A stretch of 64,000 bases of DNA from Paragorgia papillata (Eukaryota > Cnidaria > Anthozoa > Scleralcyonacea > Coralliidae). The notes beneath the pieces were generated by a model. It was not told the origin of the DNA and ran no database searches. It saw nothing but the letters and a program-made list of their open reading frames with translations. A program made the translations under genes and the position numbers. Each line of letters begins with the position of its first letter. The first letter of the stretch is position 1. The stretch is from contig JAWNZC010000027.1 of NCBI GenBank assembly GCA_035771165.1, positions 220,313 to 284,312 on the forward strand, given 5' to 3'. Positions 1-10,991 of this stretch are shown piece after piece.

Positions 1-600
1 ATAACGTTTCCTCAATATTTGAATGCTTTAGTTTTACATAAGATAACCCTTATCATGAAAGCAACGGTGGATAAAAAAGAATGACAAAAAAGAAAAATGA
101 TTTGAGAGTTTATTAGGAACCACAATTGACTGAATTGAGAAGAGATATTTCTAGCCGCCATGTTGACGACAAAAGATGACTTACTGTAATAATACACATT
201 GACTTCAAGTCTTCAACTACACTATTAAAGTTCAATTGCAATATAAAATTGTTTGTATTGGACAATCAAACAGGAAATTTGACAACGAGAGTCAGAGAAA
301 ATTTCACATTACAATACTGTAGGACATAATAGAAAACAAACGATAAATACTCAATCTCTTACCTTGCTCGTGCGAGAGAAACTTCTTGCATGGACAGTTG
401 GACTTTCTTGGTTCAACTGGATTTTCATGGGTTTTAGTTAAATATTTCCGTAAAAAAACAGGTTACTTTGGTGAAGATTGTCTGCCCGATCTCCTCGCAA
501 ACAAAAAGTCTTATTTCCAAGGGTTTATGTAGCTTGAATCTCAAAACACCTTCAAAGGTGGCGCGCTTCGAGATGAGATGAATAGATGATGGTATCCCAA
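1..600. other. AT-rich sequence, no gene seen
   Basis: I see no coding homology, structured RNA or repeat here on either strand. Short open frames are chance. It could be intergenic or far-downstream intronic sequence of the minus-strand ATR gene. Confidence 0.4.
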
Positions 601-614
601 GTATCAATGCGCGC

Positions 615-836
615 TCGCCACCTGGGAGAGGGGGGGGACATTTTTGCCCGAAAAATTAAGACGAAAATATATTAAAACAGTTCAAAATATAATTTTTCAT
701 GAATATTTAACAGCAATATTACCCGAACTTACCCGAAATTTCTTTCAAAAAGTGCCCGAAATTTTCATTTTTAAAACGTTTTGGGGGTGGGGAGGGGGGG
801 GGGGCAATTCCCCCCTCCCCCGCCTGGTACGCCTAT
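615..836. repeat. Short interspersed repeat with G-run/C-run ends
   Basis: The segment carries a G-run near 629, several copies of a 'cccgaaatt'-like phrase, a second run of about ten G near 794 and a C-rich tail ending in 'cgcctggtacgcctatgacc'. The repeated phrase and the G/C-rich borders look like a small interspersed element rather than unique sequence. The class cannot be told from one copy. Confidence 0.3.
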
Positions 837-1028
837 GACCTGCGCGGCGGTTTCGTAGACGGCGACTGTAGCGCTATTCTGTCTCAAAATTACACATGTT
901 ATTGATTCGGAATTACTTCATGGACATTTATGTATAGATATAATGTTTTAAACGTTAGGAATATTTAAACTAAATAATTATTGTATTATATTTAAAATAT
1001 GTGTTATTCCAAAGCGTTCTTTCCTTTT

Positions 1029-1240
1029 AGTTTTTCATATCAAGATTTTTTTTTTTTGAAACAAGACATAAATTTTCTTAAAACAAGAAACTTTATTTTT
1101 AGTTTTTCTTATCAAGATTTTTTTTCTTGAAACAAGTCATAAATTTTCTTAAAACAAGAAACGTTCCTCTTAGTTTTTCTTATCAAGATTTTTTTCCTTG
1201 AAACAAGACAAATTTTCTTGAAACAAGAACATTTATCTTG
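1029..1240. repeat. Tandem repeat, about 71 bp x 3
   Basis: Three consecutive imperfect units begin at 1029, 1101 and 1172, each starting with an 'agtttttcttatcaaga' phrase followed by 'cttgaaacaaga' and 'aaattttctt' phrases. The unit itself holds short complementary words (ttcttgaaac / tttcaag), so it is partly self-complementary. It lies directly upstream of the LINE ORF1 fragment and may be the LINE's 5' region; that is inference. Confidence 0.7.
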
Positions 1241-1248
1241 AAAAGTTT

Positions 1249-1497
1249 TTGTGGTTTTGCAGTGTGGGTTTTGAACCGCTCAACTCTTATCGCAGAATTA
1301 ATATCTTTGATCATCTAACAGCTCGACTCCAATCGCTCATGTTTAAAGCTAATCAACATCAAGAAGCTAATGGATACAAGTTTTGCTGGTCCAAGAACAA
1401 CTTTATTTGTCTTCGAAAGACTGATAGTTCAAGAATAATCAGAATGAAACCCCTAGAAGACCTCGCTACCCTAAGAGCACAGGACTTATCAACCTAA
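1249..1497 (+). pseudogene. LINE ORF1 C-terminal domain (baculovirus FP-like fold)
   Basis: This 82-residue frame resembles the C-terminal domain of ORF1 proteins in CR1/L2-type LINEs, which bind nucleic acid in the retrotransposition particle. The diagnostic part is HLTARLQSLMFKA followed by a YKFCWSKNNFICLRKTDSS stretch, matching the family pattern of a Leu/Phe-rich helix and then a 'W-x-K-x-x-x-I-x-x-R-K' strand. The N-terminal part (PHD finger and coiled coil in intact relatives) is missing. It ends 68 bp before the ORF2 fragment, the usual ORF1-ORF2 spacing of such elements. Confidence 0.7.
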
Positions 1498-1564
1498 TCT
1501 GTATATGTACCTCTGAAGATCTCAGCTAAATACACCACTATCTAATATGGTTATAATAATGTAA

Positions 1565-2560
1565 ATGGAAAGTAAACGTGAACAGAACCTTAACAAGTCA
1601 ATTTTTAGAGAATTACCTTATTATGGTGTTAATGTCGCTGCTTTTGGCCAGTTTAACAATAGCTTTCAAACTAGCTACACTCCTAGGAAATACTTAGATA
1701 AACTTACTAGTATATACGATCTAGATTTATTTAATCTTAACATTAATTCTAATTTTAACATAAACCCCGATCAAAATATAATGAACTATCATATTCATAG
1801 CAAATATTATTCTCCAAACAGTTTCCAAAAACTCAAAATCGAACCATCCGGTCCATTAAAGAATAGATTCTCGCTTTTCCACAAAAATGTGCGTATATAT
1901 ATAGCTTAAGAAAAAAACTTGAACATTTGCAAACTCATTTGCTACATGAACTTGATTTTTCTTTTAGTGTTATTGGTATTACTGAAACGCGTATTACCGA
2001 TGCAATGTTAGATGGCTTTAATTATCATATTTCTGACTACTCATTTGAATTTGTCCACACGCCTCTAGCTGTTGGAGGTGTAGGAATGTATATCAACAAA
2101 GAATTTGAATATTTTCTTATTGAAAAATCAGTTGAAGTAGCATATCAAGCGCTGTAGATTGAAATTGTGATGCCTAAAAAAGAAAAATATTATATGTGGT
2201 GTAGTATACAGGCAACACATTACGCCAGAGCGCTTTCAAGCTTACTTTGAAGAAAAACTTGAATTTTATACCTCGACAGGGAAAACTGTCTTTATCATGG
2301 GTGACATCAACATATATCTATTTAAAATTGAACATTGCAATTATGCACATAATTTTTTACTGTCTTCACAAAGTTGTTCAATGATCCCTAGCATTGACAA
2401 ACCTACGCGTGTCTACAGGGACTCGGCTACATTAATTGACAACATTTACATTAATAATCACCACGATTTACTGACTAGTGGAAATATCATATCTGATGTG
2501 AGCGACCACTTCTCACAATTTTGCATATTAGATTCAGTTGCTGTCATAAATAGCAAGCAG
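1565..2560 (+). pseudogene. LINE ORF2, AP-endonuclease part (frameshifted)
   Basis: This is the N-terminal ORF2 region with the apurinic-like endonuclease that nicks target DNA. Visible landmarks are an 'N-V-R' strand at about 1887, 'GITETRI' carrying the catalytic Glu at about 1972-1992, 'MGDINIY' (family GDFN) at 2297, and 'SDVSDHFSQ' (family SDH) near 2500. The frame breaks at about 1893-1905, where a short (TA)n run sits exactly between the N-V-R strand and the following helix, so microsatellite slippage is the likely cause. A stop at 2155 is a second break. The active-site GDFN Phe is changed to Ile. Confidence 0.75.
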
Positions 2561-3225
2561 AAACTTATAATTCGCGATTATTCTCGTTTTTCTGAAAATC
2601 TATTTAACAATGATCTTCTTCAAATAAATTGGAATGACATATTTGCAGAATCAGGAAACGATCCTGACAAGTCACTCTCGATTTTTTTACAACAAAGTAA
2701 ACAAAGTAGTAAATAAACATGCACCTCTCAAAACCATTTCTAAACGGAAAGCAAAGCAATTTTTTAAGCCTTGGATAACAAAGGGAATAAGAGCGCATCT
2801 ATTAAAATAAAAAAATAACAATATCCCAAAATATAAAATATATAGGAATTCCATTGTTACTTTAACCCGTGCTAGCAAAAAAATATACTATGAAGCGTAT
2901 TTCAGCTCGAATTAAAAAAATATGACAAAAACATGGGAGGGTATAAGAGATCTAACAGGACGCAACAAAAAAAATAGAAAGAATATCAGCGTATTAAGGG
3001 AAAATTACAACACTCGCCTAATTTATGGCCCCCAGAAGATATCTAATGTTTTGAAATCGACATTTTGCTTTATGCGGTGATAGATTAGCTGCAAAGATGC
3101 CTCATTCTGAAAAACATTTTTCTGATTATCTTCCCAAGCAGAATTCAGATTGTACTAATAATGTATCTCATGATCAAGGTTCCTTTGCATTTATCCCTGT
3201 CACCGAATTCGAGATTTAACTTGAA

Positions 3226-3315
3226 ATTATCACATTGCCTGCTAATAGGTCTCATGGCTTATACTCTTGCATTATCACATTTACTGCTAATAAGTCTCAT
3301 GGCTTATACTCTTGC
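3226..3315 (+). repeat. In-frame 45-bp tandem duplication inside the RT
   Basis: Units 3226-3270 and 3271-3315 differ at only about four positions and each encodes a version of 'ANRSHGLYSC'. The duplication keeps the frame (15 codons) and lies just upstream of RT motif 1. It probably arose after this copy inserted, because the family does not need it. Confidence 0.75.
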
Positions 3316-4100
3316 CCCGCACGTATTCTAAAATGCGCACAACATATTTTAAGTAAACCTCTAGCATATATTATTAACTCATCTGTTGAATGTGGTGCCT
3401 ATCCTAAAAAATTAAAAATTGCGAAAATTATTCCAGTTTACAAAGCCGAAGAGCAAACTGACCCAAAAAATTACTGCCCTATATCTCTTTTATCTGTCTT
3501 CAATAAAATTTTCGAAGAACGTAAGTACAAGCGTATGAAAAATATGGTTTTCGGGAACAGCACTCAACACAACATGCAATTCTTGACATTTTTAATAAAA
3601 TTCAATAATAAAATTGTTAATAAAATTCATTGTTAATAAAATGTTTTCTTGTGGTATATTTATTGATCTAAAAAAGGCCTTTGATACGGTGAATCATGAC
3701 ATCATTTTAAGCAAATTAAATCATTATGGTATAAGAGGGGTTGTGAATGATTGGTTTTCTTCTTAAAAATCGTTCACAAACCACTCTTGTCGGAAACTAT
3801 ATATCTGAAAAAGAAAACACTTTATGTGGGGTGCCCCAAGGATCAGTTCTTGGGGCCCTTCTTTTTCTCATTTACATTAACGACATTTGTGAGTCGACTA
3901 ATGTCTTTCATTTCTTTTTCTTTGAGGATGATACTAACTTATTATATGCAAATAGAAACTTGAGAACTCTAGAATCGGTAGTTAATTCTGAATTAAAAAA
4001 TGTCTGTGAATGGCTAAACGTAAATAAACTTACCTTAAATAATAAAAAAATATAATTTTGTTATCTTCCGTCCAAAGCAGAAATTAATGACTTACTAGAA
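3226..4100 (+). pseudogene. LINE ORF2, reverse transcriptase palm (frameshifted)
   Basis: Reverse transcriptase homology runs through NYCPISLLSVFNKIFEE (RT motif 2), then 'GIFIDLKKAFDTVNHD' at 3652-3700 (motif A with catalytic Asp), 'CGVPQGSVLG' near 3825-3855 (motif B) and 'FFEDDTNL' near 3920 (motif C; the usual FADD has become FEDD). Frame changes occur around 3560-3640, in a run of 'aataaaatt' slippage repeats, and at 3767. Homology stops at about 4100, where a foreign insertion begins, and continues at 6652. Confidence 0.8.
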
Positions 4101-4104
4101 ATAC

Positions 4105-5252
4105 ATAAACGCAACAACCCCTCGCCCGCTTTAACGTGTATCCCCCTCCCCGATGTTTAAAGGAAAATTTCCAGTCGAAAATAATTATTTAACAGTGGTT
4201 AAAGTCGGAGTCGAAGAAAAACTTAGATTTAACTCACTCTCGTCCAGGCAGTCACCAGTCAAATCCGTTAGTCTGGTTGTAAAACATATTTTGTTTATTC
4301 GAGGTTTCGAAAGTTTTTAGCAATCCTTTAAATGGCTTCCATGTACATGTTTTGATGGGGGCAAAACAACTTTTATAGTTTATAAATCAGAACTGAAGCC
4401 ACGTAATCTGAAAATTAATAGCCCCAAAACAATATATAATATAGATGAAAACAAACCACACAGTATAATTGGACCTGCGAGATGAAGCAAAATGCAGATT
4501 TTGATTCGAAAATAAATAAAAATATGAAAAACATGCCGTCCTATAGAAAAACTCGATCTAGACTGGCGTCTTCAGCAAGAAACGTCGGCAAAATAAACTG
4601 TAATAACTTCAAAACAAGCAATTGAAACAGAGCAAAAATATACAGTATTAATCGGACTGTCAAGGTGAAACAAATTGTAAATATTTATTTGAAAATATTG
4701 ACGAGAAAACATGGAAAACGTTTGTCACGTAACTCACGTTTCAAGAAAACAGCTGACATTCTCAGTGAGATTTTATTTAGACTTGTCTTAAAGCTTGCCG
4801 TTTCTCTCGCTAGTCGCTATCATATACTTGTTTACCTTTTTTACCTTGTTTGCCTCAGTTTGTTAGCTTCGCATTTCTTTGCTAAGCAAAGAAGAAATAA
4901 CTTCCCTCCCTTCCGCTGTTTCGTTGTTGTCGCAGTTCTGTACGTTCTCTCAATCTTTTCGACTTTCCCTCAACGCTTTTCCCTTCGAGTTAATAGTTCT
5001 TGGCGCTTCCCTTAAAGTTTTCTTGTTTCATTGAGCTGCATTTTCTCTTACCATATAGTGATAAATAATAGTACCTCTGCATGTATATTTCCATGTTGTT
5101 CCAAATGCCCCACAGTTATCACCACGTAAGCTGAACGTACCAGGCATACAAATAAATATACTGATCACAGAAATTTGTTCGCATATCACGCTTGCCCACG
5201 CGTGTCAAATGAATCCACGCGTGTCGAGATTAGCACCCTCGCCGGGCTCGGG
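4105..5252. mobile_element. Non-autonomous element with GC-rich ends, copy A
   Basis: The left end is 'acgcaacaacccctcgcccgc' at about 4109 and the right end is the 'cgagattagcaccctcgccgggctcggg' module at 5227-5252. The same two ends, the same distance apart (about 1.15 kb), occur at 53846-55003, but the interiors look unrelated. Both copies sit inside LINEs and both are flanked by 'ataa'. Constant termini around variable interiors are typical of Helitron-like or other non-autonomous DNA elements. The open frame at 4665-5015 has no homology I recognise and is probably chance. Confidence 0.55.
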
Positions 5253-6650
5253 CCACAGAATAAGGATTAACCAGAAGTCCGACTCGCGGAAAAAAGTGTC
5301 CCATTATTTTTATGCGCATGCGCCAGTCGGCCATTTTGAAAGTAAGTGCCCCCGGAAAATTAGCCTTCTCGTCCTTGCGACCCTCGGGCTCCTGTAGTCA
5401 ATTACTCTTAAGTTAATTAACTTAATATTGTTATCTATATATATAAATAATATTTAGTTAAGTAAATAAGTAATTTACTTTAGAAAACGATTCTTTGGAG
5501 ATTAAATTCTTTGACCACGAGGTTATTAAAACTTCAGTACGCAGATACTACGGGTAAAAGTCGGTGGCAAAAAAGTCCTGTACTCACGACGCTGAGTTTT
5601 ACATTTCTCGATTATGCCGGAACTACGCATTGTTGAAATACATCGAGTACGTATGTTGTTAGAAATTTTATAAGCTTTCATTCGGTATATAGTTCCAATC
5701 ATAGTGTTACCTGTAACTTTTTAAAATGTTCAAAATGTTCTCACCATTGACCATAAAAGTTTTAATATTTTTCCATATGTTGAAAAGGTATGAACACTAA
5801 TTGGCACCAAAAACGTTTTCAACTTCAACTAGAAATCTGCAAACTTTTCCCACTCCTTTCATATTTGAATTAGCTTTTGTTTAAGAAATATCTGAGGTTC
5901 ATACCAGAAGTCATTCTGAGGTTATAGCAAACACCAAAACAGCAAAAGGCAAAACAAACTTAAGAAATTCACCATTTCAGACGGTCCAGACCAAAATAAT
6001 GTTTTTTTATTTTTTTAAAATACTTCCGGCAAGTAAACTAAAAGTTCTAACATGAATGCCAGGACACTTCACAGTATCCTATGTTTAATATGTTGTTCAG
6101 GGCTGTGCGTTTAGTATTTAAAAACAATATCCAAAATTCTACAACATTTGTGAGGAGTCCATTTCCCATCATATAATTCTTATTTTACGAACAATGGTGT
6201 GCACATTTTGAACATTTTAAAATGTTACAGGTAACATAAAAACTTGAACTATACACCGAATGAAAGCTTATAAAATTTCTAACAACATACGTACCTGATG
6301 TATTTCAACAATGGGTAGTTCCGAAATTTGTAGCCATCTTTTGCTATAAACAAATGTATCGGCATAAATCAAGAATTGTAAACTCCAGTTTTGCGAGTGC
6401 AGGACTTTTTTGCCACGGACTCTTACCCGTAGTAGCGCGTACTGAAGTTTTAATAACCTCGTGGTCAAAAAATGTTATCTCCAAAGAATCGTTTATATAT
6501 ATAGATCACAATATAAAATTAATTAAAAGGTCACAAGAAAGGCCCCGACATTTCGCGAGGACGCTTACATCAAAGGTGCCGATACTGAGTCGGACTTCTG
6601 GTTAATCCTTATTCTGTGTCCGGGCCTTTGGCCCTACGCCCGGGCTCGGG
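5243..6650. mobile_element. Foldback element with about 450-520 bp inverted arms
   Basis: The left arm (about 5243-5760) and right arm (about 6205-6650) are imperfect inverted repeats. Matching landmarks are 'gaataaggattaaccagaagtccga' versus 6588-6618, 'ctttgaccacgaggttattaaaacttcagtacgc' versus 6435-6475, and 'gtatgttgttagaaattttataagctttcattcggtatatagt' versus 6250-6294. The spacer is about 440 bp. No transposase is encoded. The outer ends share the GC-rich 'cccgggctcggg' module with copy A next door, so the two may be one composite insertion in the LINE at 4105-6650. Confidence 0.75.
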
Positions 6651-6651
6651 A

Positions 6652-6975
6652 TAAACCTACAATTAGACTCTTTGACAATAATTCTAATCAATACACACCT
6701 CTCGAATGTAAAGATTACGTTAAATATCTTGGAATTTTCATTGATTCTAATTTGAGTTGGAAACATCATATTAATTACATTGCGTTAAAAATTAGCAAAA
6801 GTGTTGGAATTATTCCAAAACTTCGACATTATGTACCGACCATTCCACACTTCATTAAATATATACAGATCTTTAATTTTACCATACTTAACGTATGGCA
6901 TTGTTGCGTGGGGATATGCCGCCAAAAATATACCCAGAAACTTCTTGGCCTACAGAAGCGGGCCCTAAACCCCTA
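6652..6975 (+). pseudogene. LINE ORF2, RT C-terminal (thumb-side) region
   Basis: Homology to the LINE resumes immediately after the inserted element with 'KDYVKYLGIFIDSNLSWKHH', the conserved region C-terminal to the RT palm. It continues with 'KISKSVGIIPKLRHYVP' and ends at 'LLGLQKRAL', where the MITE interrupts it. The join between 4100 and 6652 loses little if any family sequence, supporting a clean insertion. One stop follows at 6974. Confidence 0.8.
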
Positions 6976-7208
6976 ATCAGACGAGAACGCAAGTCATCGC
7001 AAGTTCGCAGTCAGAATTTCTGTGGCGGTCGTTTGAACACCCAAATTAACAAAATAAAGGTTTAATGAGTGTTTTAAACAAGTTTTAACTTTGTCACGGT
7101 ACATGATATTTTTTGGAAACTATTCAGAGGGGCTGGCTGAGATAGCGTGACTGCCTGAGATAGCGTGACTGCCAACTTGCGATGACTTGCGTCCTCGTTT
7201 GATTAGGG
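6971..7208. mobile_element. MITE with 43-bp terminal inverted repeats
   Basis: The left end (6971-7013, 'ccctaatcagacgagaacg...') and the right end (7166-7208) are inverted copies with about four mismatches. Total length is 238 bp with no coding capacity. Near the right end a short phrase, 'gatagcgtgactgcc', is directly repeated. It interrupts the ORF2 C-terminus of the surrounding LINE, so it is younger than that LINE. Confidence 0.85.
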
Positions 7209-7212
7209 CTTA

Positions 7213-7830
7213 GGACTTAACACTAGGCAGCTGCAAATGACAATTTTTATATTAGTTATTCTCGTATCAAAATCCAAAAATGTTCATTTTCTCGGTTTGG
7301 TACTGTTATTTGGAATAGCATCACGCCGGACTTACGCACAGCACGAAAACAGATATTCAAATCTAAATTACAACGAGCACTTATGACAATACTCGAAAGT
7401 GAGAATATAGGCCCACGAGAATTGATAGATTGCCTAATGAAAATTATGTTACTTTAACACTGAACTCAGTTTTACGTTTGGCCACCAATAGTATTATTTA
7501 TCTTTCCCAATATTCATTTGTATCATACTAAATTAACTCGTGAATTTACTTCAGCCAAATATTCTCCTTTCTCTTTCTCCATAAATTGATGTGAATTAGG
7601 GAGGATCGGAAATATGACCCCGAAACAACCCCCAGAGCAGCCCCAGAGCAGCTCTCTGAGACGTTCCGATCCGTTATGAGTTTAGTTTTTCTATAAATTT
7701 ATTAGATCACTACCTGGCCACTACTAGCTAAGCTACTTGCGGGTAGTGACAATTGTAAATAAATTAGTACTATATTTATAATAAATTTGTAAATCTGGCG
7801 TGCATCACACAAAATTGGTATAATAAAACA
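7213..7830 (+). pseudogene. LINE ORF2 C-terminus and 3' untranslated region
   Basis: After the MITE, the frame reads an 'FSRFGTVIWNSITPDLR' phrase (about 7288-7340), the hallmark C-terminal segment of CR1/L2-like ORF2 proteins ('W-N-S-I-P' type), then a Lys/Leu-rich tail to about 7428. The remaining 400 bp is AT-rich 3' UTR ending in 'aaattggtataataaaa'. No recognisable 3' microsatellite tail is seen. Confidence 0.7.
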
Positions 7831-8052
7831 GATGACTAACGCGACGCTAGGATAGGTGTTCCGGCTTTATTCGGTGACTTTCGTAAAGCATTTGATTTGG
7901 GGTTGGAGAAAATAGGCGGTGTATTCTACAGATATTTGGGTTGGAGAGGAGAGAGTGTGCACCAAAGCGATAGGGCCATAGGGCCGTGAAAAAGGTCCAG
8001 ATGACCAAAATATTTAGTTTCGAGTAACGGTTAAAACCATTCATTTTTTATC

Positions 8053-8247
8053 ATGCCTGGAAACCGTAAAGACTGTCCTACATGTGACAAACAGAGTCTA
8101 TTGAGATTAGCAAATCATTTGGCTAGTGATTATTTGATTCGGGCCATAACTTCTCTTTTATATATTGAAGTTCTCTTGAGAGAAAAACAGAAACTTAACC
8201 GAAACGCAAAGTTCTCGCGTTCTAAACGGCCTAAATGGTATAAATAG
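8053..8247 (+). pseudogene. Small zinc-finger-like ORF of the Polinton remnant
   Basis: The frame starts MPGNRKDCPTCDKQSLLRL, with a C-x2-C pair and a His further on (NHL), a half zinc finger seen in short proteins next to packaging ATPases in cnidarian Polinton-like elements. The second half drifts into low-similarity sequence. Function is unknown. The assignment to the element rests mainly on its position just upstream of the ATPase. Confidence 0.4.
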
Positions 8248-8269
8248 GCTGTCGTAATCATAAACCGAT

Positions 8270-8840
8270 TAGTTTCGTGATGTACTCCATACAGTTAGCA
8301 CACCCTTTTGGGCTATTGGTCTCTGAGGGGACCAAAAGTGGAAAGACAACGTTTGTGAAAACAATTGTTAGCCAACGCCCAAATAATGATCGACCCTGCT
8401 ACAGAAAATATCGTTAGCTGAATTAGAATCATTACCAGATTCGATATTCAAAAGCATTAATCCCAAGACGAGAAATCTTTTTATATTGACATGATGGGAG
8501 AGAGATTCGATTATTAAATTAATTACTAAAAAATCCCACGATGGGAATCTCAGCGTAATTAACATTGTAGAGAATATGTTTCACCAAAGCAAAGATAATC
8601 GCGCGTTCTAACAAAAAAGGTCAGAGATGCTGGTCAAGTTATTCATTTGGCTAAGCAACTGTATCCTAGCAACACTAACTTTTTCAACAAGCCTACCAAA
8701 TGGCAACCAAAGAGTCATATTCCTACCTGTTTGTCGATCTCATTCCGACCTGTCCCGATGAAATCCGACTAAGATCTGGGATCTTTCTGACCGACACCCA
8801 CTACGTGTACCAGCCAAGAGTATAAAAGGGGTTGTTCAGT
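8270..8840 (+). pseudogene. Polinton packaging ATPase (A32/FtsK-HerA type), broken
   Basis: The N-terminal motif is visible as 'HPFGLLVSEGTKSGKTTFV' (8300-8356), an altered Walker A P-loop preceded by the family's HPF phrase. A middle part, 'LSVINIVENMFHQSK', follows near 8552. The C-terminus shows 'LFVDLIPTCPDEIRLRSGIF' (8729-8788), matching the end of this family. In relatives the enzyme pumps DNA into the capsid. At least three frame changes separate these pieces, and the P-loop has lost its first Gly-Pro, so it is inactive. Confidence 0.7.
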
Positions 8841-8859
8841 GACAGTGTCATCATTTGAC

Positions 8860-9035
8860 AATGTCTGCTTGTATAAGAAGGAAATAAAAGTATTGACAAA
8901 GTGTAATCCTCAACTGCGAAACGCGATCATAAAAGCTGTCGCGCCGCCGATTTATTGGAGGCTATTACACACTGTCTAATAGCTTCCATTACACCGAAAA
9001 CAGCAAAGAAACTAGCCCTTTAAAACGATCATATC
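8860..9035 (+). pseudogene. Small basic Polinton protein, first half
   Basis: The frame near 8868-8940 reads 'CLYKKEIKVLTKCNPQLRNA', matching the start of a short basic protein found after the ATPase in cnidarian Polinton-like elements. The match continues in other frames up to 9035. There homology stops at the border of a Gypsy element and appears to resume at about 11160 on the other side. Its role in intact elements (a minor virion or core component) is not established. Confidence 0.5.
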
Positions 9036-9037
9036 AA

Positions 9038-9108
9038 CAAAAATACCTGGTGTTTATTCGGTCATCTTCATAAACTACACTGTACAGAACCTGTCACGTG
9101 ACACATGC
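9038..9108 (-). repeat. Gypsy 3' LTR remnant
   Basis: About 70 bp ('aatacctggtgtttattcggtcatcttcat...' on the plus strand) is repeated at 11010-11083 with roughly 90% identity. On the minus strand it follows the integrase directly after a deletion that removed the rest of the LTR. Confidence 0.7.
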
Positions 9109-9400
9109 ATGACGAACGACTTCAAATTCGGGGAAACGTGTACGGCCATCGACCATCACGAGCAATAGGTCTCCTGTAGGTAATGGTCCTCGGAAATCGA
9201 CATAAACAGTGTCGTCCCAGGCATACGCGGGAATTTTCATGTTTTCCAATGGAGCTGGCTTTGTTGGTTGCCCGAAGGCTGGCAAGCGAGGCATTCTTTC
9301 ACGGTTTCTTCGACAAGGGCGTCCATTTCGGGAAACCACACTTTCTCGCTAGTAATTTCTTGATTAACAAGATATTAGTGGCCTTCATGAGCTAAAGTAA
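9094..9400 (-). pseudogene. Gypsy integrase N-terminal part (frameshifted)
   Basis: One minus-strand frame reads 'DTVYVDFRGPLPTGDLLLVM' followed by 'DGRTRFPEFEVVR', the start of the DDE catalytic core (first Asp in VDF). A neighbouring frame upstream carries the zinc-binding linker with 'ECLACQPS'. The core is cut off after the first catalytic Asp region where the LTR remnant joins. The frame change lies near 9300. Confidence 0.75.
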
Positions 9401-9689
9401 TGCCTTGTTTACGTAGCTGTTTGGGAATGACAAGTCGAAAACCTCTGATAATGAGGTCACTTCCGCTGTAAGTGGTAACTCATCTCGAATTTTCTTAATG
9501 TACGCAGCTCAGCAACATCAATGTCAATGTCAAAATCGTCTGTATAGTTGTAATAGAGTTCCAAGTATTCGTCTGAATAATATCTATTAATTTTTGCATT
9601 GTTGGCGTTCTCTTTGAATGGCATTATTTGGCTGTCGCATATGTCGGCACATAATCGAATCTTTTCAGGGCTATTTGATTTGGGGAAAG

Positions 9690-9990
9690 CTATACGATAG
9701 GGCTAACGCAAATTGAAGGTCCTTGTGCACGCTCTATTATTTCTTGCTTTTGGAGTCGATCCAATTCACTTTCAACCTTATCTCGAATAGTAAATGGAAT
9801 TCTTCTGGTGGGTTGCACGACAGGTTTCACGTTTTGATTGATGTGGAGATGAACTTGAACATCAGTTAGATTTCCTACGCCATGAAACACTTCGTCATAT
9901 TCGGAGATAACAGTTTTTAAACGTGGTGGTATCCTGTTGTGACTGGCCAGCTTACTGAAAGTAGTCCGTTTCTCTCCAGACTCTGGTTTC
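9690..9990 (-). pseudogene. Gypsy reverse transcriptase, N-terminal start
   Basis: The minus-strand frame shows 'PTRRIPFTIRDKVESELDRL' followed by 'QKQEIIERAQGP' and 'SPIV', the canonical entry into Ty3/Gypsy RT. Upstream codons (to about 9990) belong to the linker after protease. Only traces of the following palm region remain before the element jumps to integrase, so motifs A to E are absent. Confidence 0.8.
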
Positions 9991-10179
9991 TGGACAAGTT
10001 TGACCTGAATCTTGTTAACATTAACCTGGATAAAATTTAAGTCAGTAGATGTTTGTCCACTATCTGGACTATCGGGTGAAATACTTGTATCTTTTTGTAC
10101 AGCATTGGCAGAGTCTGTGTTACTTCTCTTCCCTGAAGACTTGCAGACACTGGCAAAATTGTTATACTTGGAGCAGTTG

Positions 10180-10950
10180 TTACATCGTTATCCTTCGGCG
10201 GGACACTTGGTTCTGCATGTTATAGGGCCATGAATATCCGCAGCGAAAACACCGTTTTCCAACTGAAGGTTTTGGCTCCAACGACGGGTCTGTGGAAATG
10301 TCAGGTTTTGTGTATTGTGTTCTGCCAGGTGAATAAAAATTCAGATATTTCTGTTTGTTCAATTGGATTTTGTGGACAGCTTCATCGCAAGGTAGAACAG
10401 GTGAGTTTTGAGACTTCTCTTCGATGCCTTTGACTTGTTTTTCCTTTTCGTAAAGTGTTCTTGCGTAGTCCAACAAGCGGTCAGCGTAATAGTCGGTGTA
10501 CGGAAAGAATAACGGCGTAATTTCTTATTTGTGATTCCTAATTCTATCTGAGCTTTGATTTCTTTTTCTTTATTGTCTCCAAACTCTCAATATTTTGAAG
10601 CGACCTGTAGTCGTGTGTGGTATTCGTCGACTGTCTCGTGTGGTTCTTGCTTCAGATTTCGAAATTTGAATATTTCAAAGGAGACGTTCTTTTCAGCTGT
10701 GAAATATTGTGTAAGAGAGTCGCAGGCTTTGTTGAAATCACTACCCTATCCTTTGTCCGGTAGAGTGTCAAACAAATCGTTGACCTCCTTTCCAATGTAA
10801 TGTCAGGAGCGCTCATTTGCGACCTTCGTCTGTCATCTTCATGGCGGTCATCAGGTTTTTGAACCTTTTCAAATATTTCTCCCAGCGTGTAGCCAAGTTC
10901 GTCTGATCTCGAAAGTTAAACTCGGGAAATGCTGGAAGTCCAGTAGCCAT
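10180..10950 (-). pseudogene. Gypsy gag with CCHC zinc knuckle (frameshifted)
   Basis: The minus strand begins at an ATG at 10950 with 'MATGLPAFPEFNFRDQTNL' and 'WEKYLKRFKNLMTAM', the start of Gypsy gag in invertebrates. It continues through 'YIGKEVNDLFDTLPDKG' in another frame near 10805-10755, and ends with 'KRCFRCGYSWPY' near 10245, the first half of a zinc knuckle whose His/Cys end is shifted out of frame. Several stops are present. Confidence 0.75.
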
Positions 10951-10991
10951 TGTTCAAACAATAACAGTTCGAAACATGTTAAATTATTTCA

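Larger units (their letters stand above)
1249..7830 (+). mobile_element. CR1/L2-like LINE retrotransposon, degenerate, split by two insertions
   Basis: A single plus-strand non-LTR retrotransposon can be followed in order: ORF1 C-terminal domain, AP-endonuclease, reverse transcriptase, RT C-terminal part, ORF2 C-terminus and an AT-rich 3' region ending near 7830. Coding homology stops near 4100 and resumes at 6652 at the next expected residues, so 4105-6650 is a later insertion. A 238-bp MITE interrupts it again at 6971-7208. All ORFs contain stops and frameshifts, so the copy is dead. The CR1/L2 assignment rests on the ORF1 type, the endonuclease and the GVPQGS motif, and is family-level only. 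Confidence 0.85.

Noticed and set aside
4665..5015. 116-codon plus-strand ORF with hydrophobic stretches
   Set aside because: No recognisable domain. It lies inside a non-autonomous element whose sister copy lacks it.
8818..8890. 'tataaaagg' followed 60 bp later by 'aataaa', like an LTR promoter and polyA signal
   Set aside because: The segment is explained by the end of the Polinton ATPase and the start of the next Polinton gene; no LTR partner was seen.
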